Positions 1 to 8,226 are shown, numbered from the stretch's first letter. The stretch: 14,605 nt of DNA from Trichodesmium sp. MAG_R04 (GCA_023356515.1 JAKQYG010000047.1:1-14605); one strand, 5' to 3'. The notes: generated from the sequence alone by a model not told the origin. Program-made: numbers and translations.

Positions 1-11
1 AACGATGAGTA

Positions 12-128
12 ATGGTTTTGACTTTGGGTAAACTTTATGAGGAGGGAAAATTTTATCGGGAGTTTGTTCTAAGATTTTGGGATGCGATCGCTCTCGAGTT
101 TTACCGTCTGATTAGGGAACATAGATAA
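12..128 (+). CDS. Short ORF of 38 codons, unrecognised; small gene or C-terminal remnant
   Basis: An ATG at 12-14 overlaps a frame-1 stop (TAA at 10-12) as TAATG, an arrangement typical of translationally coupled genes. The frame stays open to TAA at 126-128. The product begins MVLTLGKLYEEGKF, ends FYRLIREHR and is rich in charged and aromatic residues. The same frame carries a TGA at 6-8, so it cannot continue into the sequence left of the window. A HIP1 octamer (84-91) lies inside it and encodes D-A-I-A. I do not recognise the family. It could be a genuine small gene, the remnant tail of a decayed gene, or chance. Confidence 0.25.
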   Translation: MVLTLGKLYEEGKFYREFVLRFWDAIALEFYRLIREHR

Positions 129-229
129 ACTTAGTTTACTCAAGGAACTAGCTTGCACGATTAATTCAGTATTTTACAGTATTATGACTTTTCAGCAACT
201 CCATATTTCTTAAGTTAATGACCATTTTT

Positions 230-254
230 CCTGTTTGGGAACAGGTCGGTTTTT
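230..254 (+). terminator. Possible rho-independent terminator upstream of the first large gene
   Basis: A perfect 6-bp stem (CCTGTT 230-235, AACAGG 240-245) with a TGGG loop is followed four bases later by five Ts (250-254). It would end transcription coming from the left, about 50 bp before the ATG at 302. The stem is short and the T run is offset, so this is tentative. The rest of 129-301 is AT-rich; I see no convincing promoter. A TATATT at 288-293 lies too close to the ATG to be a normal -10 box. Confidence 0.35.
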
Positions 255-301
255 GGCGCGTCTATCTAGTTCAGAAGTTTTCTAAGTTATATTAGACAAA
301 G

Positions 302-2977
302 ATGATATCCAATCAATACAAGTGTATCTTCGTTCATATACCAAAAACAGGTGGCAGCTCTGTAATGGAGGTTCTTTGGCCTAATACAAGAACAGCAAAG
401 GAATTGTACGGGCTCCCAAATAAATATCAAACGGGCGGTCTTCAGCATTTAATGGCAAAACATATTAAGGTTGAAGTTTCCCCAGAAATATTCAATAGCT
501 ATTTCAAGTTTACTATAGTGAGAAATCCATGGGATAAAGCAGTTTCGCAGTTTTCTTACACTAAGGAAAGAAGGCCAGATTTGCTCAAGTTGCTGAATTT
601 ATCTGACAAATCTTCTTTCAAGGAATATCTTTGCTCAATTGCTGAAAAAAACCATGTTCAGTGGGAGGAGCAATACAAATTTATAATTGAGGAGGGGGGT
701 GGAGTATTAGTAAATTTTATGTGCCGATTTGAGCAGCTCAAGTTAGATTTTAAAAAGGTATTACTAAATTTAAGTCTCAACCCAGATTTATTTGAATTAC
801 CTCATGTTAACAAAACAAAGAGAAACCACTATTCCGAGTATTACGATGATGAAAGTCGTGAAATGGTTGCAGAAAAATATAAAACTGATATAGAAAAGTT
901 TGGGTATGCTTTTGAGTCAAAAGGATGTCTAAGTTGGATTTCTGCTGGGGTTGTTATGGGTAATGAGGTTATGAGTGCTGGACAATTGTTGAAGCAGGCT
1001 AATCAGTTGAAGAGGGCTGGGAGGTTGGATGAGGCGATCGATCTTTATCATCAGGCGATAGAATTAAGTCCAAATTTTTCTTTTAACTACTATGAATTAG
1101 GTGATGCTTTTCACAAAACAGGCAATTATGCCAAAGCTATTATTGAGTATGAAAAAGCCATCGAGCTTAATCCTAATATAAATTTTTTTCACCGCAGTTT
1201 AGAACTAGCTAAAACTAGCAAAAACCAGTTAAATATCAACCATAATTCTAACCAAAGCAATGTTGAGTTTTTGGTTGTTGGAATTTCCATGATTAAAAAT
1301 GAAGAAGACATTTTAGAAACTTTTGTTAGACATAATCTGAATTATCTTGATTTTCTGGTATTAGCTGACAATTGTTCTACAGATAATAGTAGAATCATCC
1401 TTAAAAAATTGATGCAAGAAGGTCTCAACCTTTGTGTAATTGATGACAATAAAATGGCTTACTGTCAAAGTGAGAAAATAACTAATCTTTACAGAAGAGT
1501 AGCCACATCATTTTTTCCTGAATTTATTGTTCCAATTGATGCAGATGAGTTGATTCAATCACCATCAAAGCAATCATTTCTTAACTCCCTTCAAGCTATT
1601 CCCAAACAAGGAGTAGGTCTTTATCCTTGGAAAACCTATGTGCCAGAACCAAATACTAGCTATGGTGCTTTATCAGATTTTAAGTATAGAAGAAAAAAAG
1701 AAGAGCCACAATATTTTAAAGTTATCCTCAGAAGCAATGGTTGTGTTGATTGGAAGCTAAAAATTTCACAGGGTTATCATGGATTGGCAAGCAGCAGTAG
1801 TAATGTGTGCAGCCTTAAATTACCAGATGTTTGTTTGGCTCACTTTCCTATTAGAAGTCTTAGTCAAGTATTTAAAAAAGTTCTGCTAGGATGGTTGGGA
1901 TACTTAGAGAGAAATAAAAGTGCAAATAGCCAAAATCAAGGTTATCAATGGAACCAGATATATGGGAGGATTACGAGTGGAGAAAATTTTTATGAATCGG
2001 ATTTAGCAAATCTGGCTCTTAACTATGCGCAGAAAGTAGAAGTAGAGGCAAAAGATTGGTCATGCAACGTTGAATTGGAGTCTCCTATTATCAAATCGCC
2101 CCCACCTTATTTTTCAAATTTAATCGTTACAAACCAAAACTATACCAATGTAATTACTACTATTGTTAAATCTTGGGAAAATCAAATCATAAAAAGTCCT
2201 CGTTTAATTAGCAGGGAAGATTTAATTCCATTTACCCAATCTAATTCTGAATCATTTAATAATGATAATGGTGTGTTTAACCCCGATTTTCACCTAAAGA
2301 AGTTGTTTGTGGATATTCCACCTTTTAAGTATGTTTATGAAAGGTTTTTACCTAAAAATGTTCTGGATGTCGGATGTGGTTTAGGTGCGTATCTGAAACT
2401 ATTCAACAAACTGGGAGTTGAGGAAATTATTGGTGTAGATGGCTTTACCCCAAAGCAGAGCTTTTTGAGACCTGACCAGTATATTCGCTATGATTTGACT
2501 CACCCGTTAGATTTGCAGGGTAAATTTGATTTAGTAATGTGTTTAGAAGTGGCAGAACATTTACCTTCTGGCAGTGAAGTTAATCTCATTGAAACATTAA
2601 ACAATCACGCTTCTAATATTTTGATATTTTCAGCAGCAGAAGTAGGCCAGCCTGGAAATGGGCATATTAATTGCCAACCTTTTGAATATTGGGCTAATTT
2701 GTTAGCTAATAAAGGGTGGTTTCCGATGTTGGCAGAAACATTATTTTTGCGTTGCATCTCAAGTTTCTCTTGGTTCAGAAGAAACCTAGTTTTAGTAGAA
2801 AAAAAATCGGAATTTACTACTTCGTCCAAAAGTTTTTTTTGCTCCTGGGACAAACTAATTTATATATCTCAAATGCCTTATAAATGGTACAGTCAAGAAT
2901 CTCAAATTATTTCGGATATGCTGGAGGTTGATATTCCTGATGGCGTTTACCCGTCTGCCGTAGAAAGCAGGCTTTGA
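302..2977 (+). CDS. Four-module protein: sulfotransferase - TPR - GT2 glycosyltransferase - SAM methyltransferase
   Basis: The 891-residue product is probably a cytosolic glycan-modifying enzyme. Residues 1-205 are a PAPS-dependent sulfotransferase (Sulfotransfer_2 type): the 5'-phosphosulfate loop is FVHIPKTGGSS (10-20, K15) and the 3'-phosphate site is TIVRNPWDKAVSQF (71-84, R74, S82). Residues 225-293 hold two TPRs. Residues 320-560 form a GT2-like domain of the Glyco_tranf_2_4 kind: ISMIKNEEDI, DNCSTDNS, and the metal site PIDADE (411-416). Residues 665-830 are a class I SAM methyltransferase (VLDVGCGLGAY at 687-697, acidic D713, FDLVMCLEVAEHL at 742-754). No signal peptide or membrane helix is visible. 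M219 aligns with the start of the TPR-methyltransferase gene at 4287, so this looks like an in-frame fusion of two genes. Internal initiation at 956 is possible. No strong Shine-Dalgarno sequence precedes the ATG at 302. Acceptor and sugar donor are unknown. Confidence 0.88.
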   Translation: MISNQYKCIFVHIPKTGGSSVMEVLWPNTRTAKELYGLPNKYQTGGLQHLMAKHIKVEVSPEIFNSYFKFTIVRNPWDKAVSQFSYTKERRPDLLKLLNLSDKSSFKEYLCSIAEKNHVQWEEQYKFIIEEGGGVLVNFMCRFEQLKLDFKKVLLNLSLNPDLFELPHVNKTKRNHYSEYYDDESREMVAEKYKTDIEKFGYAFESKGCLSWISAGVVMGNEVMSAGQLLKQANQLKRAGRLDEAIDLYHQAIELSPNFSFNYYELGDAFHKTGNYAKAIIEYEKAIELNPNINFFHRSLELAKTSKNQLNINHNSNQSNVEFLVVGISMIKNEEDILETFVRHNLNYLDFLVLADNCSTDNSRIILKKLMQEGLNLCVIDDNKMAYCQSEKITNLYRRVATSFFPEFIVPIDADELIQSPSKQSFLNSLQAIPKQGVGLYPWKTYVPEPNTSYGALSDFKYRRKKEEPQYFKVILRSNGCVDWKLKISQGYHGLASSSSNVCSLKLPDVCLAHFPIRSLSQVFKKVLLGWLGYLERNKSANSQNQGYQWNQIYGRITSGENFYESDLANLALNYAQKVEVEAKDWSCNVELESPIIKSPPPYFSNLIVTNQNYTNVITTIVKSWENQIIKSPRLISREDLIPFTQSNSESFNNDNGVFNPDFHLKKLFVDIPPFKYVYERFLPKNVLDVGCGLGAYLKLFNKLGVEEIIGVDGFTPKQSFLRPDQYIRYDLTHPLDLQGKFDLVMCLEVAEHLPSGSEVNLIETLNNHASNILIFSAAEVGQPGNGHINCQPFEYWANLLANKGWFPMLAETLFLRCISSFSWFRRNLVLVEKKSEFTTSSKSFFCSWDKLIYISQMPYKWYSQESQIISDMLEVDIPDGVYPSAVESRL

Positions 2978-3011
2978 TCCTTTTTTTAAGGAATTTTGGA
3001 GTTAGGTTTGT

Positions 3012-4157
3012 ATGAATAATGAAGGTACAAGCACAGGCAAGTTTTTGAAGTTGGGAAATCAGTTTAAGAAAGAAGGAAAGCTAGATGAGGCGATCGCTCT
3101 TTATCGACAGGCTATAAACTTATGTCCTAGTTTTGCTTGGTATTATTATGAGTTGGGAGGTGTTTTAGCTAAAAAGGGACTCCTAGAAGAGGCAATATTT
3201 GAGTATTGCAAAGCTGTTAAAATCAATTCAGAATCCTCTTTCTTTTGCCACGAATTAGGAAAGATATTGCAGTCAAAAGGGGAGTTAAATAGGGCTATTA
3301 ATTATTATCGTCGAGCTATTGAAAATCAACCAAACTTGGCTATCTTATACAGAAGCTTAGGTGATGCTCTATTTCAAAAAGAAAACTACTCAGAAGCCAT
3401 AATCAATTTTTTGACTGCTCTTGAGATTGACTATTCTCCCAATACCGATGGAAAGCTAAAAAAAACGTATTTAAAACTGGGTTGTACCGAAACAGGTGCC
3501 GATCTACTATTGAGTAGAATTAAAGAATCAAATCAACAAAAAACTTTTAAGTGTCGAAAAACAGAAGCACCTGATAAATTTCAACAGGAATTATTGAAAC
3601 CCAAAGTATTTGGTATTGGCTTAGGTAAAACAGGCACAACTACTTTAGGGGCTTGTCTTAATCACCTTAATTACAAACATTATGGTTGGTCATCTTTAAC
3701 TAATTACAAATTAATTTATCAAATTAAGCTTGGTGATTTTGATGATGTTTATAGAGTGGTTAATCAATATGATTCATTTGAGGACTATCCGTGGCCTTTC
3801 ATTTACAAATTACTTGATGAAAAATACCCGAATAGCAAGTTTATATTAACAATTAGGAAATGCTATCAAATATGGCTTAAAAGTTGTTTGAACCACTATT
3901 TAAGACTACAAGAAAGAGCAGCTTATGTCTATAAGTTAATATATGGTCTAGATCATCCACAAGATTTTTCAGATGATTATGTAAAGTTTTATGAGACTCA
4001 TAACCAAGAGGTTATAGATTACTTTAAGTTTAAATCAGATAAATTGCTGATAGTTTGTTGGGAAGAAGGCGATAGTTGGGCAAAGTTATGTGGCTTTCTG
4101 GGAAAGAAGGTTCCTAATATTCCTTTGCCCCATCTTATGAAAAGTAAAACTAGCTAA
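3012..4157 (+). CDS. TPR - sulfotransferase fusion protein
   Basis: The 381-residue product has four regular 34-residue TPRs (about 11-142), a linker, and a C-terminal sulfotransferase domain from about 196. The 5'-phosphosulfate loop is VFGIGLGKTGTTTLG (199-213, K206) and the 3'-phosphate region is KFILTIRKCYQIWLKSCLNHY, split as K276-T280, R282, W288 and S291. This resembles the Sulfotransfer_4/Sulfotransfer_3 group and differs from the sulfotransferase in the gene before it. In that group R282 is usually followed by Asp; here it is Lys283. The TPRs probably bind an acceptor or partner protein, but this is inferred. It lies 34 bp after the previous gene on the same strand, with GGAG (2998-3001) 10 bases before the ATG, so the two are probably co-transcribed. 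Confidence 0.85.
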   Translation: MNNEGTSTGKFLKLGNQFKKEGKLDEAIALYRQAINLCPSFAWYYYELGGVLAKKGLLEEAIFEYCKAVKINSESSFFCHELGKILQSKGELNRAINYYRRAIENQPNLAILYRSLGDALFQKENYSEAIINFLTALEIDYSPNTDGKLKKTYLKLGCTETGADLLLSRIKESNQQKTFKCRKTEAPDKFQQELLKPKVFGIGLGKTGTTTLGACLNHLNYKHYGWSSLTNYKLIYQIKLGDFDDVYRVVNQYDSFEDYPWPFIYKLLDEKYPNSKFILTIRKCYQIWLKSCLNHYLRLQERAAYVYKLIYGLDHPQDFSDDYVKFYETHNQEVIDYFKFKSDKLLIVCWEEGDSWAKLCGFLGKKVPNIPLPHLMKSKTS

Positions 4158-4171
4158 TTAAGTGATTTAAT

Positions 4172-4261
4172 CAGGACTTACGTATGGCTTCTATATATGG
4201 TGTATTTTTGATAATTATTGCCGATATTTACACTACAATTAGTGTCTTTGCGTAAGTCCTG
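4172..4261. mobile_element. 90-bp MITE-like element with 11-bp terminal inverted repeats
   Basis: CAGGACTTACG (4172-4182) is matched perfectly by its reverse complement CGTAAGTCCTG (4251-4261). The element is flanked by TTAAT on both sides (4167-4171 and 4262-4266), which looks like a 5-bp target duplication. It contains an inner hairpin, ACACTA-CAAT-TAGTGT (4230-4245), and has no coding capacity. It fills most of the gap between the TPR-sulfotransferase and TPR-methyltransferase genes. It could also work as an RNA hairpin that reduces read-through into the next gene. The mobile origin is inferred from the terminal repeats and the duplication. Confidence 0.6.
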
Positions 4262-4286
4262 TTAATAATAAAAGCAAATAAATAAT

Positions 4287-5777
4287 ATGAATAATAAAGA
4301 CATGAATGCAGGCCAATTGCTAAAGCAGGCCAATCAATTGAAGAGAGTAGGGAAGTTGGATAAAGCGATCGCTCTTTATCATCAGGTGATTGAAATTAAC
4401 CCCAATTTTACTTGGGCTTACAATAATTTGGGTGATGCCTTTGTTAAGCAGGGAAATATAGACAATGCTGTTGCTTTTTATTCCCAAAGTTTAAAAAATA
4501 ATTCTAATTCAGCTTGGCTTTATTATTGTTTAGGAGAAGCTTTAGCTAAACAGGGAGATTTAGAGACAGCAGTTAAATATTTACAAAAAGCGATTGATAC
4601 TAAACCTAATTTTTACAAGTTTTATAATAGTCTGGGTCAAGTATTAACTGAACAAGGCAATTTTGATGAGGCGATCGCTAATTATCAGAAAGCCACAGAA
4701 CTAAATTCAGAGGTAGCCCATTCTTATCTTGGATGTTGTTTGTGCTATATGTACAAAAAAGAGTTAGACCAAGCTCAAAATTATCTCTTACTTGCTATTA
4801 AATTTTCTCCAAAAAATGAACAAATCAAGCTTTATTCTGATTTTTTCAAAATTCTAGATGAGTTGAAGGCAAAGATTGAATCAGGGTTAGGAAAAGACAT
4901 CTTTAGCTTTATAGATAACTCCCCTAGTCAAAAAAAACATTCTCTCAGCTACCACCAATATTTTAGCAAAATCCTAAAGCTAGTTAGTTTTTATGAGCCG
5001 ATATCCACTTACAAAAGCTTAAGAAAATTTCCTAATCTCGACAAGTTCCATTTCTGCATCAGTGAAGTTACTTTACCAGGAATGAATTATTTAGGAGTAC
5101 TGAAAAGTTTACACGCTTTTTTGCAACCAGAAAATTATGTTGAGATTGGTGTAGAAACAGGAAAGTCTTTTCGGCTTAGTAATTCATCAAAAATTTCTGT
5201 TGGCATAGATCCAAAGCCTAGACTAGAGTTTTCGATAGCGCCTTACGCCAAAATTTTTCCTATAACCAGTGATGAATTTTTCCAAAATTATGACCTCTCA
5301 AAAGAACTAGAAGGCAGTAAAATAGATTTTGCCTTTATAGACGGATTACATATATTTGAACAAGCACTTCAAGACTTTATTAATATAGAAAAATATAGTT
5401 ACAAAAATACAGTGGTGTGTTTTCATGACACTTTACCATTAGATGAAATAACATCTAGACACGATCGTGTAACTGGCTTTTGGAGTGGTGATGTCTGGAA
5501 AGTGGTTCCCATACTAAAGCAATACAGACCAGAACTAGAAATATTCACAATACCCACTAAACCAACAGGGTTGACCATAGTTACTAATCTCAATCCTGAT
5601 TCTACATTTATATCTGACCATTATGACAAAATTATCAATGAATACATGAATAAGGAATGGGTAGATAATTATGACTTGCGTTATGCTATGCTTTCTGTTA
5701 CTAGGAATAGTTGGAATGAGATTGTGAGAAAATTAAACTGGGTAAAAGAAGATGACTTTAAAAATAGAGAACTTTGA
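4287..5777 (+). CDS. TPR - class I SAM-dependent methyltransferase
   Basis: The 496-residue product starts with five consecutive 34-residue TPRs (11-40, 41-74, 75-108, 109-142, 143-176) and a helical linker. A Methyltransf_24-type domain spans about 255-480. Its SAM loop is VEIGVETGKS (285-294), the acidic residue after strand 2 is D308 in GIDPKP, and the typical FIDGLHIFEQALQDF follows (350-364). The late VCFHDTLP (377-384) is the characteristic HD motif of this family. The domain is related to the N-terminal half of the protein encoded at 6340-8226. The likely role is O-methylation of a sugar or another small acceptor, which cannot be specified. The gene follows the previous one by 129 bp, most of it the MITE-like element, and has no clear ribosome-binding site. 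Its N-terminus is nearly the same as residues 219-255 of the first large gene. Confidence 0.87.
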   Translation: MNNKDMNAGQLLKQANQLKRVGKLDKAIALYHQVIEINPNFTWAYNNLGDAFVKQGNIDNAVAFYSQSLKNNSNSAWLYYCLGEALAKQGDLETAVKYLQKAIDTKPNFYKFYNSLGQVLTEQGNFDEAIANYQKATELNSEVAHSYLGCCLCYMYKKELDQAQNYLLLAIKFSPKNEQIKLYSDFFKILDELKAKIESGLGKDIFSFIDNSPSQKKHSLSYHQYFSKILKLVSFYEPISTYKSLRKFPNLDKFHFCISEVTLPGMNYLGVLKSLHAFLQPENYVEIGVETGKSFRLSNSSKISVGIDPKPRLEFSIAPYAKIFPITSDEFFQNYDLSKELEGSKIDFAFIDGLHIFEQALQDFINIEKYSYKNTVVCFHDTLPLDEITSRHDRVTGFWSGDVWKVVPILKQYRPELEIFTIPTKPTGLTIVTNLNPDSTFISDHYDKIINEYMNKEWVDNYDLRYAMLSVTRNSWNEIVRKLNWVKEDDFKNREL

Positions 5778-6132
5778 CTTCTGTGACTTTGGTTGTTCAA
5801 AGGGTAGCTCAATTAAATTTTGAGTAGACGTTCTGGGAGGAAGACGTGGTTTAGGGATTGATATAGACAAGAGAAAGGTAGAATCTAGTATAAAAGCTGG
5901 TTACGAAGCAATTATTGGCGATTTCTGTAATTTAGATTTACCAGAAAAGTGTGTAGACTTCTCTTTGCTTAGTCATGTACTAGAGCATTTACCGACCTTA
6001 AACCATGCTAAAGCAGCGATTAGAAATGCAATTAAAATATCTGACAAGTTTGTTTTTATTCAAGGTCCATACTTTGATGCAAATCAACACCCGACCTTTT
6101 GGAATGGACTAATGATTCTTAGAAAAGTGTAA
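5752..6132 (+). pseudogene. Broken class I SAM methyltransferase gene with an in-frame TGA and lost C-terminus
   Basis: From an ATG at 5752, overlapping the previous gene's end by 26 bp in another frame, the sequence reads MTLKIENFDFCDFGCSKG and continues to TAA at 6130-6132. One in-frame TGA (5821-5823) interrupts it after residue 23. The two parts together show an ordinary methyltransferase: SAM loop FCDFGCSKGSSI, acidic GIDID, then VDFSLLSHVLEHLPT and FVFIQGPYFDAN. The TGA sits in FDFCDFGCSKGSSIKF/VDVLGG, consistent with a Gly GGA-to-TGA change. The product also stops at about 126 codons, much shorter than a full methyltransferase. Only one stop in this length of AT-rich DNA suggests recent inactivation. 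A sequencing error or stop read-through cannot be excluded. Confidence 0.72.
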
Positions 6133-6292
6133 TATCATGTCCGGTAACATCAGTATTGCAAGCGTGAGGGTAAGGAGGAAGGAAGAAGGTTTAAAAGCTT
6201 AAAAAAACAAATTTCCAGTAGATATTTACCCTTGGTCTTACACAAACAATACCAGCGGAAATGATATAATAACACTCATCATTGATTCACAG
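6133..6292. other. Non-coding stretch with an orphan purine tract between the broken methyltransferase and the terminator
   Basis: No intact gene is visible. A purine-rich run at 6171-6189 contains AAGGAGGAAGG, which would be a strong ribosome-binding site, but no start codon follows at a useful distance. A frame open from 6203 to TGA at 6347-6349 reads KFPVDIYPWSYTNN and so on, without an initiator. It may be decayed coding sequence, perhaps the lost tail of the methyltransferase, but this is weak. Confidence 0.35.
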
Positions 6293-6324
6293 GGCGTTGC
6301 AGATTTTATTGTGCAATGCCTTTT
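6293..6324 (+). terminator. Rho-independent terminator at the convergence point
   Basis: A 9-bp stem with one G-T wobble (GGCGTTGCA 6293-6301, TGCAATGCC 6312-6320) and a 10-nt loop is followed directly by TTTT (6321-6324). It lies after the + strand genes and 15 bp before the end of the convergent - strand gene. On the - strand no T run follows the stem, so it mainly stops rightward transcription. Confidence 0.7.
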
Positions 6325-6339
6325 CAAATTGTCAAGCGC

Positions 6340-8226
6340 TTATTTATGAGCTAAAATCTTAGAAACACCATTAATGACAGCATCTACCGAAACGCTACAT
6401 TCTGTTTGATGGTACTGTAAATGCTTTTGAGCCTCATCTACTTTAGCCACAATATAAGCGTATTTATGATCCAAAACTTGGGTTAAACGCCAATAGCAAA
6501 TATTAATATAGTTTTCTGACAATATCTCAATCACTTTACAGTCAGAGGGAGCAAATCCTATGTTAGTCAACCCGGCTCCGTGTTGACCCACTATTACCTT
6601 AGCGTTAGCAAAAGTTTGAATTTGTTGATCGTAAGAAAGACTTCCAGGGTTTACTTTCACAAATCCTAACGATTCAAGAGCGTTAAACACTTCAGATTCA
6701 TTAAGCAATTTTCTGCGACCCGTGTCTTCTCTACTAATAAATATCAGCTCTGGGGACTGCTTCAAAGGACTTTCAACATTTTCCCAAAAACAATTTTTAA
6801 CAGACTCAAACGTAGATTTAATATTTTTTGGTAGTAAAAAAGAGATCTTTGATAAACATGATGAGTAAATTAGAGACCGACATAAAAGTATCTCTCCGTC
6901 TACCTGCTCTATTGCTAATAAATCTACTCCAAGTAATTGTAAACTTCTTTTTTGCCACTTATTCAGGTAATGAGAAATTACTCTAAATTTTCCAGAGTTG
7001 ATTTTTTGCTTTGAAGAACAAGCAATTGGCAACATATTTATGTGCCAGTGGTAATAATTGTTCTTAGAGCCATTTGTTAAAAGTATCGTTGGCTCATTAA
7101 TAACTCGTGGCGCCACATTTCCCCTCAACATCAGCACTTCTTCTTCCTTGCCAGTAATTTGAGGTATAGCAGGCAAAGTATTTAAACTTAACGAGTCCTG
7201 CCAGTATCCTCTAAACTGAGATATTACTAAAGGATTAGGAGCAAGCAGCAAAGTCCAGGGTAAGCGAGCTAGATAAGTGGGCTTTGGAGTATAGGTAATC
7301 TTTGAAAAATTGCTTTCGTTGGCGTAATTGATAGGAAAGCAGGCTTTTTTTATTATGTTATCTTTTCCTAAAACATTTGTTTCATTTTCACCTGACTGCG
7401 GCTTGTACATATAAATTTTTTCTGCAACTGCCATGTTAAAGACTTGTTCTTCACTATTTACAAGAGTTACTTCTGAGCTATCTATCGGTAAAAGCTTAAT
7501 TAGTTTTTCCGTTAATGATTTAGGTTCTAAAGCTAGAGTAAAGCTCTTATAGTTGTCAAATTTACTAAATTGGTCATCCCTAAATAAAACGCACTTTCTT
7601 CCTTGGACTATTACACCCAAGTTTTTACTTATTGCGAAATCACGAATAGCATTACCTGTAGGGGGATACGGAAAATCATCTCCAAAGATAATCCCATCCT
7701 GACTCAGCAACGGATAAAAATTTTGCATATCGTTTTTTACAGATTCATAGTCATGGGCAGCATCAATATATATTAGGTCTGCTTTAATTTGTCTTTTTGC
7801 AAAAAAAGCTGCCGCTGTTGCTGTAGTCATTGGGAATGGTATGATATAGTCTTTAAATCCAGAATTAATAACATTACTCAAGAACCTTTCATACAAACTA
7901 GGGTATCCGTGCTTGAGATAAAGTTCTTTGCGCCATGCTTCCTTTTCCCAATGTTCTAAGCTGCCTAGCCATGTATCCACACACAGTATACGAGAAGAAT
8001 GAAGCTTTAAATCATCCAAATTTCGAGCCATTAAAATTGCAGAATGACCTTTCCAACTACCGACTTCAATAATGACCTGCGGTCGAATAGTTTCTATGAG
8101 AATTCTAAAACAATCAGTATCTCCCAAGAAACCTTGGTTATCTACTGGTACTACTGGCAAAAAAGTTTTAGTTGGTAGTTCGCCGTAAATTTGTTGGGCT
8201 AACATCTCAGCTTGTTGACTTTTCAT
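6340..8226 (-). CDS. Methyltransferase - GT61 glycosyltransferase fusion protein
   Basis: The 628-residue product joins two enzymes. Residues 35-215 are a Methyltransf_24-type SAM methyltransferase (VIIEVGSWKGHSA at 51-63, D84 in CVDTW, LIYIDAAHDYESVKNDM at 151-167, GDDF at 182-185). Residues 375-600 are a GT61-family (DUF563) glycosyltransferase with NYYHWHINMLP (390-400), FISREDTGRRKLLNE (496-510) and the family signature VIVGQHGAGLTN (544-555). Residues 220-370 form a less conserved connector. GT61 enzymes in bacteria often work in capsule or exopolysaccharide synthesis, so this protein could both transfer and methylate a sugar of one glycan. No signal peptide or membrane helix is seen. 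It is the last gene of the leftward set, separated from the preceding methyltransferase gene by 143 bp carrying a long inverted repeat. No good ribosome-binding site precedes its ATG. Confidence 0.88.
   Translation of the reverse strand: MKSQQAEMLAQQIYGELPTKTFLPVVPVDNQGFLGDTDCFRILIETIRPQVIIEVGSWKGHSAILMARNLDDLKLHSSRILCVDTWLGSLEHWEKEAWRKELYLKHGYPSLYERFLSNVINSGFKDYIIPFPMTTATAAAFFAKRQIKADLIYIDAAHDYESVKNDMQNFYPLLSQDGIIFGDDFPYPPTGNAIRDFAISKNLGVIVQGRKCVLFRDDQFSKFDNYKSFTLALEPKSLTEKLIKLLPIDSSEVTLVNSEEQVFNMAVAEKIYMYKPQSGENETNVLGKDNIIKKACFPINYANESNFSKITYTPKPTYLARLPWTLLLAPNPLVISQFRGYWQDSLSLNTLPAIPQITGKEEEVLMLRGNVAPRVINEPTILLTNGSKNNYYHWHINMLPIACSSKQKINSGKFRVISHYLNKWQKRSLQLLGVDLLAIEQVDGEILLCRSLIYSSCLSKISFLLPKNIKSTFESVKNCFWENVESPLKQSPELIFISREDTGRRKLLNESEVFNALESLGFVKVNPGSLSYDQQIQTFANAKVIVGQHGAGLTNIGFAPSDCKVIEILSENYINICYWRLTQVLDHKYAYIVAKVDEAQKHLQYHQTECSVSVDAVINGVSKILAHK

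Noticed and set aside
288..293. TATATT as a -10 promoter box for the first large gene
   Set aside because: It is only nine bases from the ATG, and no suitable -35 element is seen.
2605..2853. 82-codon open frame on the - strand
   Set aside because: It lies wholly antisense to the conserved methyltransferase domain of the first large gene and shows no recognisable motif.
5752..6132. TGA decoded as an amino acid (selenocysteine or reassigned codon)
   Set aside because: No selenocysteine-type hairpin was evident after the TGA, and TGA is used as a normal stop by intact genes here, so a nonsense mutation is simpler.
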